The notes under the pieces: model-generated | What the model was told of the DNA's origin: nothing | Databases searched by the model: none | Seen by the model: only the letters and a program-made list of their open reading frames with translations | Translations under genes and position numbers: made by a program | Source: Streptomyces flavofungini | GTDB lineage: Bacteria; Actinomycetota; Actinomycetes; Streptomycetales; Streptomycetaceae | Direction of reading: 5' to 3' | NCBI RefSeq assembly: GCF_014650815.1 | Contig: NZ_BMVR01000013.1 | Span: forward strand, 186,001-250,000 | DNA length: 64,000 nt | Shown here: one piece after another, positions 47,180-57,927 of the stretch | How positions within the stretch are numbered: the stretch's first letter is position 1 | Layout: every line of letters begins with the position of its first letter

Positions 47180-49399
47180 TCAATCTTGACTGGATACACT
47201 ACGGATTTCGTAGGCGGGGGTCGCTGCTCCATCTGCCTGGACAGATTCCGCCACGGGGTCCTCCTCCGGTTCCGCCGCGGGGTCCTCCGCCAGTTCCGGC
47301 GCCGGGTCCTCAGCGGATTCCTCCGCAGCTTCCGCGCGCGGCGCGGGCGCGGGCGCGGCCACCGCGACCTCGGTGAACTCTTCTCCCAGCATGCGCTCGG
47401 CGGCCGCGCGGTGCAGCCCGGCGGCGGTCGGGTCGCCGAGCCGCTCCAGGGTGTCCGCGAGCCGCACCTGAAGCGCCGCCTGCAGCCGTACGTCCGCCGC
47501 CTCGCGCGCCCATTCGGCCGCTTCCTGGCAGGTGCGAAGGGATTCCTCGGGCCGCCCCGCGTACTCCTGGACGCGCGCCATCTCGCTCAGCGCCCGGGCC
47601 CGGCCCGCGACGTCGCCGATCTTGCGCAGGCCCGCGACGGCCGAGCGCCAGTTGCGCAGGGCCTCGCCGTAGCGGCCCGCGTAGGTGTGGGTGGTGGCGA
47701 TGCGGCCGTGCAGCCGGGCGGCGTCGGCGCGTTCGTCGCGGGCCAGGCGCTGCGCGAGGGCCCTGCCGTACCAGTCGGCGGCCCGCTGCCAGTCCCCCAG
47801 TTCCTGGTAGGCACCGCCTACGGATTCCATCGCGCGGCCGGTCGCGTACGGGTCCTGGGCGGCCCGGCCGCAGTCGAGCGCGGCGCGGTAGCGGGCCAGG
47901 GCGTCGTGCGTACGTCCCGTCTGCGCGTCCAGGTCCGCGAGGTTGAGGAGCGCGGCGGCCTGCTCGCGCGGCAGGTCGCGGCGCTCGGCGACGTCGAGGA
48001 CGAGCTGGTGGACGGCGTACAGCTCGGGCGCCGCGTCCCGGGTGCCCCGGTGTGCGACCAGGGCGCGGGCGAGGGCAGCCATCAGGCGGCGGGCGAGGGT
48101 GTCCAGATCGCCGTCCGCGACCGCGAGCCGGGCCGCCGCGAGCAGCGCGGGCTGCCGGATGCACAGCCACTCGGCGGCGGCGCGCGGGGTCGGGAAGCGC
48201 AGCGCCCGGGGCAGTCCGGCGAGTCTCTTGCGGGCCGTCGAGCCGTCGGGCTCGGTGACCGCCCGGCAGGACTGCAGCAGCCGCACGGTCCGCTCCAGCA
48301 TCCGGGCCCGCGCCAACTGCACCTCCCCGGGCCGGTCCTGAGCCTGGGTCAACTCCCGCAGGAACGGCACCAGGCACCCCGGCACCTCGTACTGCGGCAG
48401 CGGCGACTCCACCGCCCGCAGCAGGCCGAGCGCCACGAAGTCGTCGAGCGTGGAGCAGGCCGCCGACACCGAACAGCCCGCGAGCGCCGACGCGGTGTGC
48501 GGGTCGACGTACCCGGCGGGGGCGAGGCACAGCAGCCGCAGTATCCGGGCGGCGGGCGCGGGCAGCGCGGCGTAGGTGTGCTGGAAGACCCGGGCGAGGC
48601 CGGAGTCCGCCGCACCCTCCTCGGGGCAGTCCCTGACCTGCCTGGCGAGGTCGGCGACGGCGGCCTTGGGGCGCGCGGCGAGCCAGCCGCCGGCGATGGC
48701 GAGCGCGGCCGGGTTCCCGCCGCACGCCTCGACCAGGCTCTCCGCGGAGCGCGGGTCGACGGTGATGCGCACCGATCCGGCGCTGCGGGCAAGCAGGTCG
48801 AGGGCGGCCTTGGTGTCCAGGCCGCCCAAGGTGCAGGGGCGGACGTCGGGGATGCCGGTGAGCGGGCCCGCGGACACGGCGAGGACCAGGCAGTCGGGGG
48901 TGTCCGGGAGCAGCGGGTCGACCTGCGCGCCGCCCTCGCCGTCGGTGACGTCGTCGAGGAGGAGCAGGGCACGGCGGCCGTCGAGCGCGTCCCGCAGGGC
49001 TCCGGCCAGGTCGTCCTCGTCCGCCCCGGCGGGCGCGGGCGCGCCGAGCGCGCCGAGCAGCTCGCGGGCCGTGCGCTCGGTGGGGACGGCGGCGCCGTCG
49101 GGGTCGGTGAGGCGGGCGCGCAGGACGCCGTCGGGGTAGGCGTCGGCGAGTTGCCGGGTGAGTTCCTCGGCGAGGGCGGTGCGGCCGGATCCGGGGCGGC
49201 CCGCGATGAGGAGCACACGGGCGCGGGGGGCCTTGCGGCCGGCGAGGGTGTCGAGTCCGGCGCGGTCGATGTCGGCGCGGAGTTCCTTCAACTCCCGGTG
49301 GCGGCCGACGAATCGGCTGCCGTCCGCGGCGGCCGCCGCGCCGCTGGGCGCTGGCGCGCCACTCGCCGAACCGTCCGTGTCGACCGCCTGATCCGTCAC
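47180..49399 (-). CDS. NB-ARC/STAND-type ATPase with TPR repeats
   Basis: A 739-residue protein. FVGRHRELKELRADIDRA opens the NTPase part, then the P-loop GRPGSGRTA with Arg73 where Lys is usual, RALLLLDDVTDG (Walker B) and GGNPAALAIAGGWLAARP (the GLPLA-like motif). A winged-helix-like region follows (ILRLLCLAPAGYVDPHTASALAG), then at least five TPR-like repeats (about 450-670, for example ALARYRAALDCGRAAQDPYATG), and an acidic repeated tail. There is no N-terminal DNA-binding domain as in AfsR/SARP, so it may be a sensor or scaffold. The start GTG 49399 has a gggag site. Alone between ald and the Nudix gene. Confidence 0.87.
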   Translation of the reverse strand: MTDQAVDTDGSASGAPAPSGAAAAADGSRFVGRHRELKELRADIDRAGLDTLAGRKAPRARVLLIAGRPGSGRTALAEELTRQLADAYPDGVLRARLTDPDGAAVPTERTARELLGALGAPAPAGADEDDLAGALRDALDGRRALLLLDDVTDGEGGAQVDPLLPDTPDCLVLAVSAGPLTGIPDVRPCTLGGLDTKAALDLLARSAGSVRITVDPRSAESLVEACGGNPAALAIAGGWLAARPKAAVADLARQVRDCPEEGAADSGLARVFQHTYAALPAPAARILRLLCLAPAGYVDPHTASALAGCSVSAACSTLDDFVALGLLRAVESPLPQYEVPGCLVPFLRELTQAQDRPGEVQLARARMLERTVRLLQSCRAVTEPDGSTARKRLAGLPRALRFPTPRAAAEWLCIRQPALLAAARLAVADGDLDTLARRLMAALARALVAHRGTRDAAPELYAVHQLVLDVAERRDLPREQAAALLNLADLDAQTGRTHDALARYRAALDCGRAAQDPYATGRAMESVGGAYQELGDWQRAADWYGRALAQRLARDERADAARLHGRIATTHTYAGRYGEALRNWRSAVAGLRKIGDVAGRARALSEMARVQEYAGRPEESLRTCQEAAEWAREAADVRLQAALQVRLADTLERLGDPTAAGLHRAAAERMLGEEFTEVAVAAPAPAPRAEAAEESAEDPAPELAEDPAAEPEEDPVAESVQADGAATPAYEIRSVSSQD

Positions 49400-49585
49400 G
49401 GGTAACGCTCCCGTCCGCCTGCGCACGAACCCGCCGGGACTCCGGTCGGGACGCTTTCAGAGCCTAGTTCAGGCGCTGCCGCGTTCCGGGCCGCACGGGG
49501 CCCACAAGTCGCCCGATCGGATCAGGAGATCGTCAGACCGCGCGCCGCCGGACGGGGGACGGAGGGTGCCGGAGGCGTGCGCCGC

Positions 49586-50212
49586 TCAGGCCTCGAACGG
49601 CCGTGCGGGCCAGGGCGCGTCGGCCGGGCGCAGGGAGTCCACGCCGTCGCCCTGGAGCGCCGCGGTGAGCGACAGGGCGCCCACGACGAGGCAGTTGTTG
49701 TGCAGTTCGCCGGCGAGTACACCGCGTACCAGGTCCGCGAGGGGCACCCGGGCGAGCTCCATGTCGGACTCCTCCTCGGAGACCTCGAAGCGCTCGCCGT
49801 CGGCCTCGGAGAGGCCACGGGCGAGGAACACGCGCACGGCCTCGTCGCAGCCGCCGGGCGTGGTGTACACGTCGGTGAGCACCCGCCAGTCCTCGGCCTT
49901 GACGTGCGCCTCCTCGTACAGCTCGCGCTGGGCGGCGTGCAGTGGGTTCTCACCGGGGACGTCGAGCAGTCCGGCGGGGATCTCCCAGAGCTTGTGGTGC
50001 ACCGGGTGGCGGTACTGACGGATCACAAGCACACGGTTCTCGTCGTCGAGGGCGAGCACGGCCACCGAGCCGGGGTGGACCTGGTAGTCGCGGCGGACCA
50101 CCGTCCCGTCCGGCATGACGACGTCGTCGGTGCGCACCGAGGTCTTGTTCCCGACGAACGGGGTCTCGCTCGCCGTGACCTGCCACTCCTCGGCGGTGTC
50201 CTTGATCGTCAT
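49586..50212 (-). CDS. Nudix hydrolase, ADP-ribose pyrophosphatase type
   Basis: A 208-residue protein with LVIRQYRHPVHHKLWEIPAG before the Nudix box, the usual order in ADP-ribose pyrophosphatases. The box keeps the metal ligands REL-x-EE (Glu97, Glu100, Glu101), but its closing Gly is replaced by His103 and the first Gly spacing is loosened by one. It would cleave ADP-ribose to AMP and ribose phosphate. Start ATG 50212. It follows pyrG, separated by a terminator; the pyrG-Nudix order is conserved in Mycobacterium (Rv1699-Rv1700). Confidence 0.92.
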   Translation of the reverse strand: MTIKDTAEEWQVTASETPFVGNKTSVRTDDVVMPDGTVVRRDYQVHPGSVAVLALDDENRVLVIRQYRHPVHHKLWEIPAGLLDVPGENPLHAAQRELYEEAHVKAEDWRVLTDVYTTPGGCDEAVRVFLARGLSEADGERFEVSEEESDMELARVPLADLVRGVLAGELHNNCLVVGALSLTAALQGDGVDSLRPADAPWPARPFEA

Positions 50213-50247
50213 GTCGCGCTGTCCTCCCACGTGCACACAAAACAGAA

Positions 50248-50281
50248 ACCGGGGTGCGCACCCATCAGGGCGCGCACCCCG
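50248..50281 (-). terminator. hairpin terminator downstream of pyrG
   Basis: An 11-bp perfect stem (ccggggtgcgc at 50248-50258 with 50271-50281) begins 18 bp past the pyrG stop codon, between pyrG and the Nudix gene. Confidence 0.8.
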
Positions 50282-50298
50282 GCAACCGTATCCCGCCG

Positions 50299-51954
<1,656 letters not shown>

Positions 51955-52421
51955 GGCCAAGAGGGGGCTCCCGTGCGTCGCGGTCTGAAGGTGCGTACCG
52001 GCGTCCGCTCCTGTGCGGAGGGAGGTGCCGTCGCTGCGGTTCGGGGGTTCTAGGACCACCGGCTCACGGGCTACCAGGGTATCAGCGACAGACCGGGGCT
52101 GCTTCCGGCCACGTCTTGACACGCGCTTTCACATCGCGTACGTGATCTTCACCCCTCGAACACCGGACGGGTACGGGACGGGCACCGCTTTCACCCGGAA
52201 CTCGTTCGGCGTAGTCACGTTGGCGGGACGAGCGGGCAGATATCCGGGGCGTCGATGTATGTTGCTCGGACACTCGCTGCCGAGCCGTGCGCACGGGCTG
52301 AACCATCCCCCGTCGGCACTTCTGGACATCACTGGAAACCATCGGGCCCGGCAGTTCGTTTTACAGCGAACCCTTGACCGTAGAACGAGCGCCCCGTGAG
52401 CGGGCGAACGTGGCCGTTTGA
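51955..52421. other. divergent intergenic region between pyrG and the GH15 gene
   Basis: A 467-bp region. The motif cgctttcac occurs twice on the plus strand (about 52124 and 52187). There is an A/T-richer zone near 52230-52370. It must hold divergent promoters, but I cannot choose -35/-10 pairs. No gene-like sequence. Confidence 0.6.
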
Positions 52422-54239
52422 ATGGGGATGCACGTGGCCGGGCGCATCGAGGATTACGCACTGATCGGAGACATGCAGACCGCCGCGCTGGTCTGCCGGG
52501 ACGGCACAGTCGACTGGCTGTGTCTGCCCCGCTTCGACTCCCACGCCGTCTTCGCCGGGCTCCTCGGCACCGAGGAGCACGGCTTCTGGCGCCTGGGCCC
52601 CGCCCATGGTCCGGGCACACCGCCCGCACCGGCGGCCCGGCGTACGTACCGCGGGGACTCCCTGATCCTGGAGTCCGAGTGGGACACCCCGCGCGGCACG
52701 GTCCGGGTCACGGACTTCATGCCGCCGCGCGACACCGACGCCCCACAGCTGGTGCGGATCGTCGAGGGCGTCAGCGGCCGGGTGCCGATGCGCTCCGCCC
52801 TGCGGATGCGCTTCAGCTACGGCCGCGTGGTGCCCTGGGTGCACAAGGTCGACGGGCGCACGGTGGCCGTCGCCGGTCCCGACTCGGTGTGGCTCGACAC
52901 CACCGCCGAGACCTTCGGCAAGGACCTGACGACGTACTCGGACTTCACGGTCGCCCCCGGTGACCGGATCGCCTTCACCATCTCCTGGCAGCCTTCGCAC
53001 AAGGACCAGCCCGCCCACCCGGAGCCGGAGGCGGCGCTCACGGCGACGGAGGAGTTCTGGCGCGACTGGGTGGCCCAGTGCACGTACCACGGGCCCTACC
53101 GCGAGGCCGTGGTCCGCTCCCTCATCACCCTGAAGGCACTGACGTACGCCCCCACGGGCGGCATCGTCGCCGCGCCCACCACCTCCCTGCCGGAGGACAT
53201 CGGCGGCTCCCGCAACTGGGACTACCGCTTCACGTGGCTGCGCGACGCCGCCATCACCCTCTCCTCGCTCCTACGCACCGGCTACCGCGAGGAGGCCCGC
53301 GCCTGGCGCGAGTGGCTGCTGCGCGCGGTCGCGGGCGACCCGGAGAACCTGCAGATCATGTACGGCATCGCGGGCGAGCGCGAGCTCGGCGAGGCGGAGC
53401 TGGACTGGCTTCCGGGGTACGAGAACTCGGCGCCGGTCCGCGCGGGCAACGGCGCCGCGCACCAGCTCCAGCTCGATGTGTACGGCGAGGTCACCGAGGC
53501 CCTGCACCTCGCCCACATGACCGGCCTCGCCCGCAACGACTACGCCTCCCTGCTCCAGCTCAAGCTGATCCGGTACCTGGAGACGCACTGGGACCAGCCC
53601 GACGAGGGCATCTGGGAAGTGCGCGGCCCGCGCCGCCACTTCGTGCACTCCAAGGTGATGGCGTGGGTCGCCGTCGACCGCACCATCAAGCTCATCGAGT
53701 CCGGCGACGCCGACGGCCCCCTGGAGCGCTGGCGCGACCTGCGCGACGACATCCACCGGGACGTCTGCGACAAGGGCTACGACAAGGAGCGCAACACCTT
53801 CACCCAGTCGTACGGCTCCAAGGAGCTGGACGCCTCCCTGCTCCTGATCCCGCAGGTGGGCTTCCTGCCGCCCGACGACAAGCGCGTCATCGGCACCATC
53901 GAGGCCATCCAGCGCGAGCTGTCCACACCGGACGGCTTCATCCTGCGCTATCCGACCTCGGGCGACGACGCGGGCGTGGACGGCCTGGAAGGCGACGAGG
54001 GCGCGTTCCTGGCCTGCTCGTTCTGGATGGCCGACGACCTCGCGATGATCGGCCGCGTCGACGAGGCCCGCAAGCTCTTCGAGCGCCTGCTCGCCCTGCG
54101 CAACGACCTCGGCCTCCTCGCCGAGGAGTGGGACCCGCGCCTGCAGCGCCAGGTCGGCAACTTCCCGCAGGCGTTCAGCCATGTGCCGCTCATCGACACG
54201 GCCCTGCGGCTGACGGCTTCGGGGGCGTACGGGGGCTAG
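52422..54239 (+). CDS. glycoside hydrolase family 15 protein (glucoamylase/trehalase type)
   Basis: A 605-residue cytosolic enzyme. It has a beta-rich N-terminal domain (AGRIEDYALIGDMQTAALVCRDG, trehalase-like) and a C-terminal (alpha/alpha)6 barrel with SRNWDYRFTWLRDA, GPRRHFVHSKVMAWVAVDR and the C-terminal LLAEEWDPRLQRQVGNFPQAF, containing a catalytic-type Glu. Actinobacterial members often cleave trehalose rather than starch. The start is uncertain: ATG 52422 or 52428, or GTG 52434, which matches the usual family start (VAGRIEDYAL). A hairpin terminator follows. Confidence 0.88.
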   Translation: MGMHVAGRIEDYALIGDMQTAALVCRDGTVDWLCLPRFDSHAVFAGLLGTEEHGFWRLGPAHGPGTPPAPAARRTYRGDSLILESEWDTPRGTVRVTDFMPPRDTDAPQLVRIVEGVSGRVPMRSALRMRFSYGRVVPWVHKVDGRTVAVAGPDSVWLDTTAETFGKDLTTYSDFTVAPGDRIAFTISWQPSHKDQPAHPEPEAALTATEEFWRDWVAQCTYHGPYREAVVRSLITLKALTYAPTGGIVAAPTTSLPEDIGGSRNWDYRFTWLRDAAITLSSLLRTGYREEARAWREWLLRAVAGDPENLQIMYGIAGERELGEAELDWLPGYENSAPVRAGNGAAHQLQLDVYGEVTEALHLAHMTGLARNDYASLLQLKLIRYLETHWDQPDEGIWEVRGPRRHFVHSKVMAWVAVDRTIKLIESGDADGPLERWRDLRDDIHRDVCDKGYDKERNTFTQSYGSKELDASLLLIPQVGFLPPDDKRVIGTIEAIQRELSTPDGFILRYPTSGDDAGVDGLEGDEGAFLACSFWMADDLAMIGRVDEARKLFERLLALRNDLGLLAEEWDPRLQRQVGNFPQAFSHVPLIDTALRLTASGAYGG

Positions 54240-54346
54240 CACCGGGTGCCGCCAGGTGTACGGGGGCCGGTGTCGTCCCGTGCACGAGGGCGGCGCCGAC
54301 CGGCCCCCTGTCCCTCCCGGAGTCCCGGCGGCCAGGACACGTGCCC

Positions 54347-54375
54347 GCCGTGCGGACTCCCGCAGTCCGCACGGC
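54347..54375 (+). terminator. hairpin terminator downstream of the GH15 gene
   Basis: A 12-bp perfect stem (gccgtgcggact at 54347-54358 with 54364-54375) and a 5-nt loop lie about 108 bp after the GH15 stop codon and 39 bp before the PucR start. A regulatory role for the PucR gene is an alternative. Confidence 0.65.
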
Positions 54376-54413
54376 GACCGGCCCACCTGGCCTGGTCAGG
54401 TACCGTCCGCCCC

Positions 54414-56066
54414 ATGGACAGTCAGGACACTCAGGGCGGCATCACCGTACAGCGGGCGCTGGAACTCCCCGGTCTGCACGGCGGTCTCCCCGAGATCGTC
54501 GCGGGCGCCGACCGGCTGGGCCGCACGGTGCGCTGGGTGCACGCGGGCGAGGTGCCGAACATCGCCTCGCTCCTCAAGGGCGGCGAGCTCCTGCTGACCA
54601 CGGGCCTCGGCCTCGGCTCCCGCCCGGCCGAGCAGCGCGCCTTCGTCCGCGACCTCGCCGAGCGCGGCATCGCGGCCCTGGTCGTCGAGCTGGGCCCGCG
54701 CTTCGCACGCCTGCCCGCCGCGCTCGTCGACACGGCCCGCGCGGCCGGCCTCCCCCTGGTCCAGCTGCACCGCGAGGTGCCCTTCGTGACGGTCACCGAA
54801 GAGGTGCACACGGAGATCGTCAACGGCCACTACGCACTGCTGCGCCGCGCCGAGGAGGTGCACCGGCGCTGCACCGGCGCGCTGCTCTCCGGCGGCGGCG
54901 TCCCCCAAGTGCTCTCCGTCCTCGCCGAGTTCAGCGGCAACCCGGTGTTCCTGGAGACGGCGGACGGCCAGCTCCTGTACGCCGCCGGGGCGGGCAGCGC
55001 GTGCGCCGACCCGCTCCAGGTCTGGGAGGGGCTCCGGGGGCGCCCCGAGGACCGGGCCGGGCCCCCGGCGGGCGCCGTCCTGGTGGACGTACCGGGCGGC
55101 GGACCCGGCGCCGGATCGGTGCGGGCCCGCCTCGTCCTGCTCGCCGTGGAGTCCGCGCTCCTTCCCGTCCACCGGATCGCCGCCGAGCGGGCCGCGAGCA
55201 GCCTCGCGGTGGTCCTGATGCAGGCGAGGCAGGAGGAGGAGCTGGCGGCCCGCGGCCGCGGCGACTTCCTCACCGACCTGTCCGAGGGCCGGATCACCGC
55301 CGAGGACGCGCCCGCCCAGGCCCGGGTGCTCGGCTTCAAGCCGGGGCCTAGCCCGCTGCTCCCGGTCGTCATGCGGATCCCCGACGGCCTGCCGACCGGC
55401 GGCGGTTGGGCGGTCCTCGCGCGTGCGGTCGCGGAGGAGCTGGCGTCGGTGGGGGTGCCGGTCCTGCTCGGCGTACGTCCCGTGGAAGGGAGGGTTCCGC
55501 TCCTGCTCGGGCTGCGCGCGGAGCCCGAGCGCACGGCGGTCGCGGACCGGGTCGCGGCGGCGCTGCGGGCCGGGGTGGAGCGGGCGGGCATGCGCCGGGC
55601 CGGGGCGCCGCCGCCGATCGTGGTGGTCGGCGGGGCGGGCGGCTGGGCGGCGGCCGCGTCGGGCCTGCGGCACGCGGCGGAGACGGCCACGGCGGCGCAG
55701 GGGCTGCCGGACCGGCCCTGGTACGACGCCCGGCGCCTGGACATCGACCTGCTCCTGTGGCGCCTGCACCAGCACGACGGCACCGCGCTCGCCGCGTTCG
55801 TGGACCGCGCGATCGGCCCCCTGCGCGATCACGACCAGCGCTCCAAGCCGCCCCTGCTGCCCACCCTCCAGACGTACCTGGCGCACGCGGGCCGCAAGGC
55901 CGAGACGGCCCGCGAGCTGCACCTCAACCGCCAGACCCTCTACAACCGCCTGGCCCGGATCGGCGAACTCCTCGGCACGGACCTGGACGACCCGCAGACG
56001 GTCCTGGCCCTCAGCCTGGCGCTACGGGCCCGCAGACACGTACCGCCGACGCCTCCGAGCGACTGA
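54414..56066 (+). CDS. PucR-family transcriptional regulator
   Basis: A 550-residue regulator. N-terminal PucR domain (VQRALELPGLHGGLPEIVAGADRLGRTVRWVHAGEVPN), a GAF-like middle part (AEFSGNPVFLETADGQLLYAAG), a degenerate cyclase-like region, and the C-terminal HTH_30 domain (LLPTLQTYLAHAGRKAETARELHLNRQTLYNRLARI). PucR proteins activate purine, amino-acid or other catabolic genes in response to a metabolite. Targets are unknown: the GH15 gene upstream and the converging glycosyltransferase are the neighbours. Start ATG 54414 without a clear ribosome binding site. Confidence 0.9.
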   Translation: MDSQDTQGGITVQRALELPGLHGGLPEIVAGADRLGRTVRWVHAGEVPNIASLLKGGELLLTTGLGLGSRPAEQRAFVRDLAERGIAALVVELGPRFARLPAALVDTARAAGLPLVQLHREVPFVTVTEEVHTEIVNGHYALLRRAEEVHRRCTGALLSGGGVPQVLSVLAEFSGNPVFLETADGQLLYAAGAGSACADPLQVWEGLRGRPEDRAGPPAGAVLVDVPGGGPGAGSVRARLVLLAVESALLPVHRIAAERAASSLAVVLMQARQEEELAARGRGDFLTDLSEGRITAEDAPAQARVLGFKPGPSPLLPVVMRIPDGLPTGGGWAVLARAVAEELASVGVPVLLGVRPVEGRVPLLLGLRAEPERTAVADRVAAALRAGVERAGMRRAGAPPPIVVVGGAGGWAAAASGLRHAAETATAAQGLPDRPWYDARRLDIDLLLWRLHQHDGTALAAFVDRAIGPLRDHDQRSKPPLLPTLQTYLAHAGRKAETARELHLNRQTLYNRLARIGELLGTDLDDPQTVLALSLALRARRHVPPTPPSD

Positions 56067-56083
56067 CCGGCACGACCCGATCG

Positions 56084-56107
56084 GTTGATCAGTACGAACT
56101 GATCGAC
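56084..56107. terminator. possible bidirectional terminator hairpin between PucR and GT4 genes
   Basis: gttgatcag (56084-56092) pairs with ctgatcgac (56099-56107) apart from one mismatch, around a 6-nt loop. It overlaps the glycosyltransferase stop codon at 56089-56091 and lies 17 bp past the PucR gene. Short and A/T-containing, so weak. Confidence 0.35.
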
Positions 56108-57228
56108 TGGGTCAACTCGTCATAGACACTCAACACCTGGGTGACCGTTTCGTCCTCCGTGGGCCAGGTGGCGGCCTGGGCGGTGCCCAGGTCCTTCAGT
56201 TCCTGGCGCCGGGCGCCGTCGGCGAGGAGGTGGACGACGGCGTCGGCGAGGGCCCGGGCGTCCCCGTACGGGACGAGTTCGGCGGCGTCGCCGACGAGTT
56301 CGGGGATGCCGCCGACGGCGGTGGCGACGAGCGGCACGCGCGCGTGCAGGGCCTCCTGGGCGAGCAGGGAGCGGGACTCCCACTCGCTGGGCAGCACCAC
56401 GAGGTCGGCGGCGGCGAGGAGTTCCGGCACGTCCTCCCGGCGCCCGATGAGCCGCGCGGGCAGGCCCTCGGCGTCGATGCGGTCCTGCAGGGCGGCGCGC
56501 GCGGCCCCCTCCCCCGCGACGACGAGCAGCGGCAGCGGGGCGAGCCCGGCCCAGGCGCGGGCGGCGTCCAGCAGGACTTCGTAGCCGCGGTGGGCCTCCA
56601 GGGAGCCGACCGCGAGGAGCAAGGGACGGTCGACGGCGCCGAGTTCGGCGCGGATCTTGTGGCCGGGCCCGGTGGGCTCGCTGTCGGAGCGCTCGGGGCG
56701 GCGGGGCGTGGGCAGGGCGACGGGCGCGAGGCGGGCGTCGCGGGCCCCCCGGCCGCGGGCCCGGACGACGAGGTCGGAGGAGGTGCCGAGGACCACGGCG
56801 GCGGCCTTGGCGACGCGCCGCTCCAGGACCCGCAGGACGTGCGCGCGGGCGCCGGAGGCCTGGGCGCGGGTGTGCCAGGTGACGACGAGCGGGATGCGGC
56901 GGCCGGTGAGGGCGATGGCGGCCCGGAGTGCGGCGTGCAGCCCGTGCGCGTGCACCAGGTCGGCGTCGGCGCAGGCGGTCCGCAGGGCGGCGACGGAGGC
57001 GGGGTCGCTGCGGCGCGGCACGGGGACGTGGCGGGCGCCGGTGCCCGCGAAGTCGTACGCCTCGTCGGCCTCGGTCGGGGCGCACACGGTGACGCGCACA
57101 CCGCGCGCGGCGAGCCCTGTCGCCAGGGACCTGACGTGCGCGCTGCTGCCCGCGCTGCCACCGCCGAGGACCTGCACGGTGTGCAGCGGCGGCTGGCCTT
57201 GCGGTGCGGGGGTGCTCACGTGGCTCAC
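56089..57228 (-). CDS. glycosyltransferase family 4 (GT-B fold)
   Basis: A 379-residue protein: N-terminal TVQVLGGGSAGSSAHVRSLATGLAARG (acceptor loop), VVTWHTRAQ, and C-terminal LLAVGSLEAHRGYEVLLDAARAW with the donor-site E-x7-E in SEWESRSLLAQEALHARVPLVAT. It would transfer a sugar from a nucleotide donor to a cell-surface lipid or glycan. The start GTG 57228 has an AGGAG about 10 bp upstream. GTG 57219 is 9 bp further in. Neighbouring MraY-like gene upstream suggests work on a polyprenyl-linked intermediate. Confidence 0.88.
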   Translation of the reverse strand: MSHVSTPAPQGQPPLHTVQVLGGGSAGSSAHVRSLATGLAARGVRVTVCAPTEADEAYDFAGTGARHVPVPRRSDPASVAALRTACADADLVHAHGLHAALRAAIALTGRRIPLVVTWHTRAQASGARAHVLRVLERRVAKAAAVVLGTSSDLVVRARGRGARDARLAPVALPTPRRPERSDSEPTGPGHKIRAELGAVDRPLLLAVGSLEAHRGYEVLLDAARAWAGLAPLPLLVVAGEGAARAALQDRIDAEGLPARLIGRREDVPELLAAADLVVLPSEWESRSLLAQEALHARVPLVATAVGGIPELVGDAAELVPYGDARALADAVVHLLADGARRQELKDLGTAQAATWPTEDETVTQVLSVYDELTQSISSY

Positions 57229-57927
57229 GTGGCCGGGGCTCCTGGGTCGGGTCGGCGGCTGGGCGGCGCGCCGAGTGATGGGTGGGCGCCGACGGTACGG
57301 GCGGTCGGTGGCCCGCTCACACACAGCGCCAAGAATGCCAGTACGTACGGCCGTTCCGGCACCGCTGAAAGGTCCCTTCCGCGTCGGGCCGGACAACTTC
57401 ACGCGCCGGATCACCCACTCGGGTGAGCACGGGCGCCGGACCCAGGGCCAGGTCCACGACCGAACGCCCTCCCCGGCTCCGGCCAACCACCCGTCGACCC
57501 CCCGCATCTTCGCAAGCCCGACGCCACGGCGGAAAGCCTTTACCGAACTTCGGCCCACCGAATGCCGCAGAGCCGCCGCTCCGGCCCCGACGAGCCCCCG
57601 AGCCCGCCACACCCGACGCTCCCGCCAACCCCCACCCCCCTCACCCACCACTACGCGCCCGGGCCCTGCCCGCCCCCACCCAACCCCACGCCCACCGCCG
57701 CACGCACAGGGCCTGTCCGCCCTAGCCCATCCCCACGCCCCGCACCCACCGCCGCACGCACAGGGCCTGCCCGCCCTCGCCCATCCCCGCACCCCACACC
57801 CACCACCGCACGCCCGGGCCCTGCCCGCCCCCACCCAACCCCGCACCCCACACCCCGCACCCGTCGCCCCACACCCGTCGCCCGACTCCGCTCCCACGAA
57901 GGCGGCCCCCGGCCTCCCGCTCCCCGC
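57229..57927. other. long intergenic region with 54-bp tandem repeats
   Basis: A 699-bp region upstream of the glycosyltransferase. From about 57230 to 57570 no feature is recognisable apart from the expected promoter. From about 57640 to 57850 it is made of C-rich tandem repeats (see that entry). No frame has convincing protein-like composition even though all stay open. Confidence 0.65.
57642..57850. repeat. imperfect 54-bp tandem repeat, about 4 copies
   Basis: A unit beginning c(a/g)cccaccrccgcacgc and continuing gggcctgcccgccc ... ccatccccgcacccc starts near 57642, 57689, 57743 and 57797; the last two intervals are exactly 54 bp. The DNA is strongly C-biased on the plus strand. Copies are diverged, so the array is not very recent. 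Confidence 0.8.
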
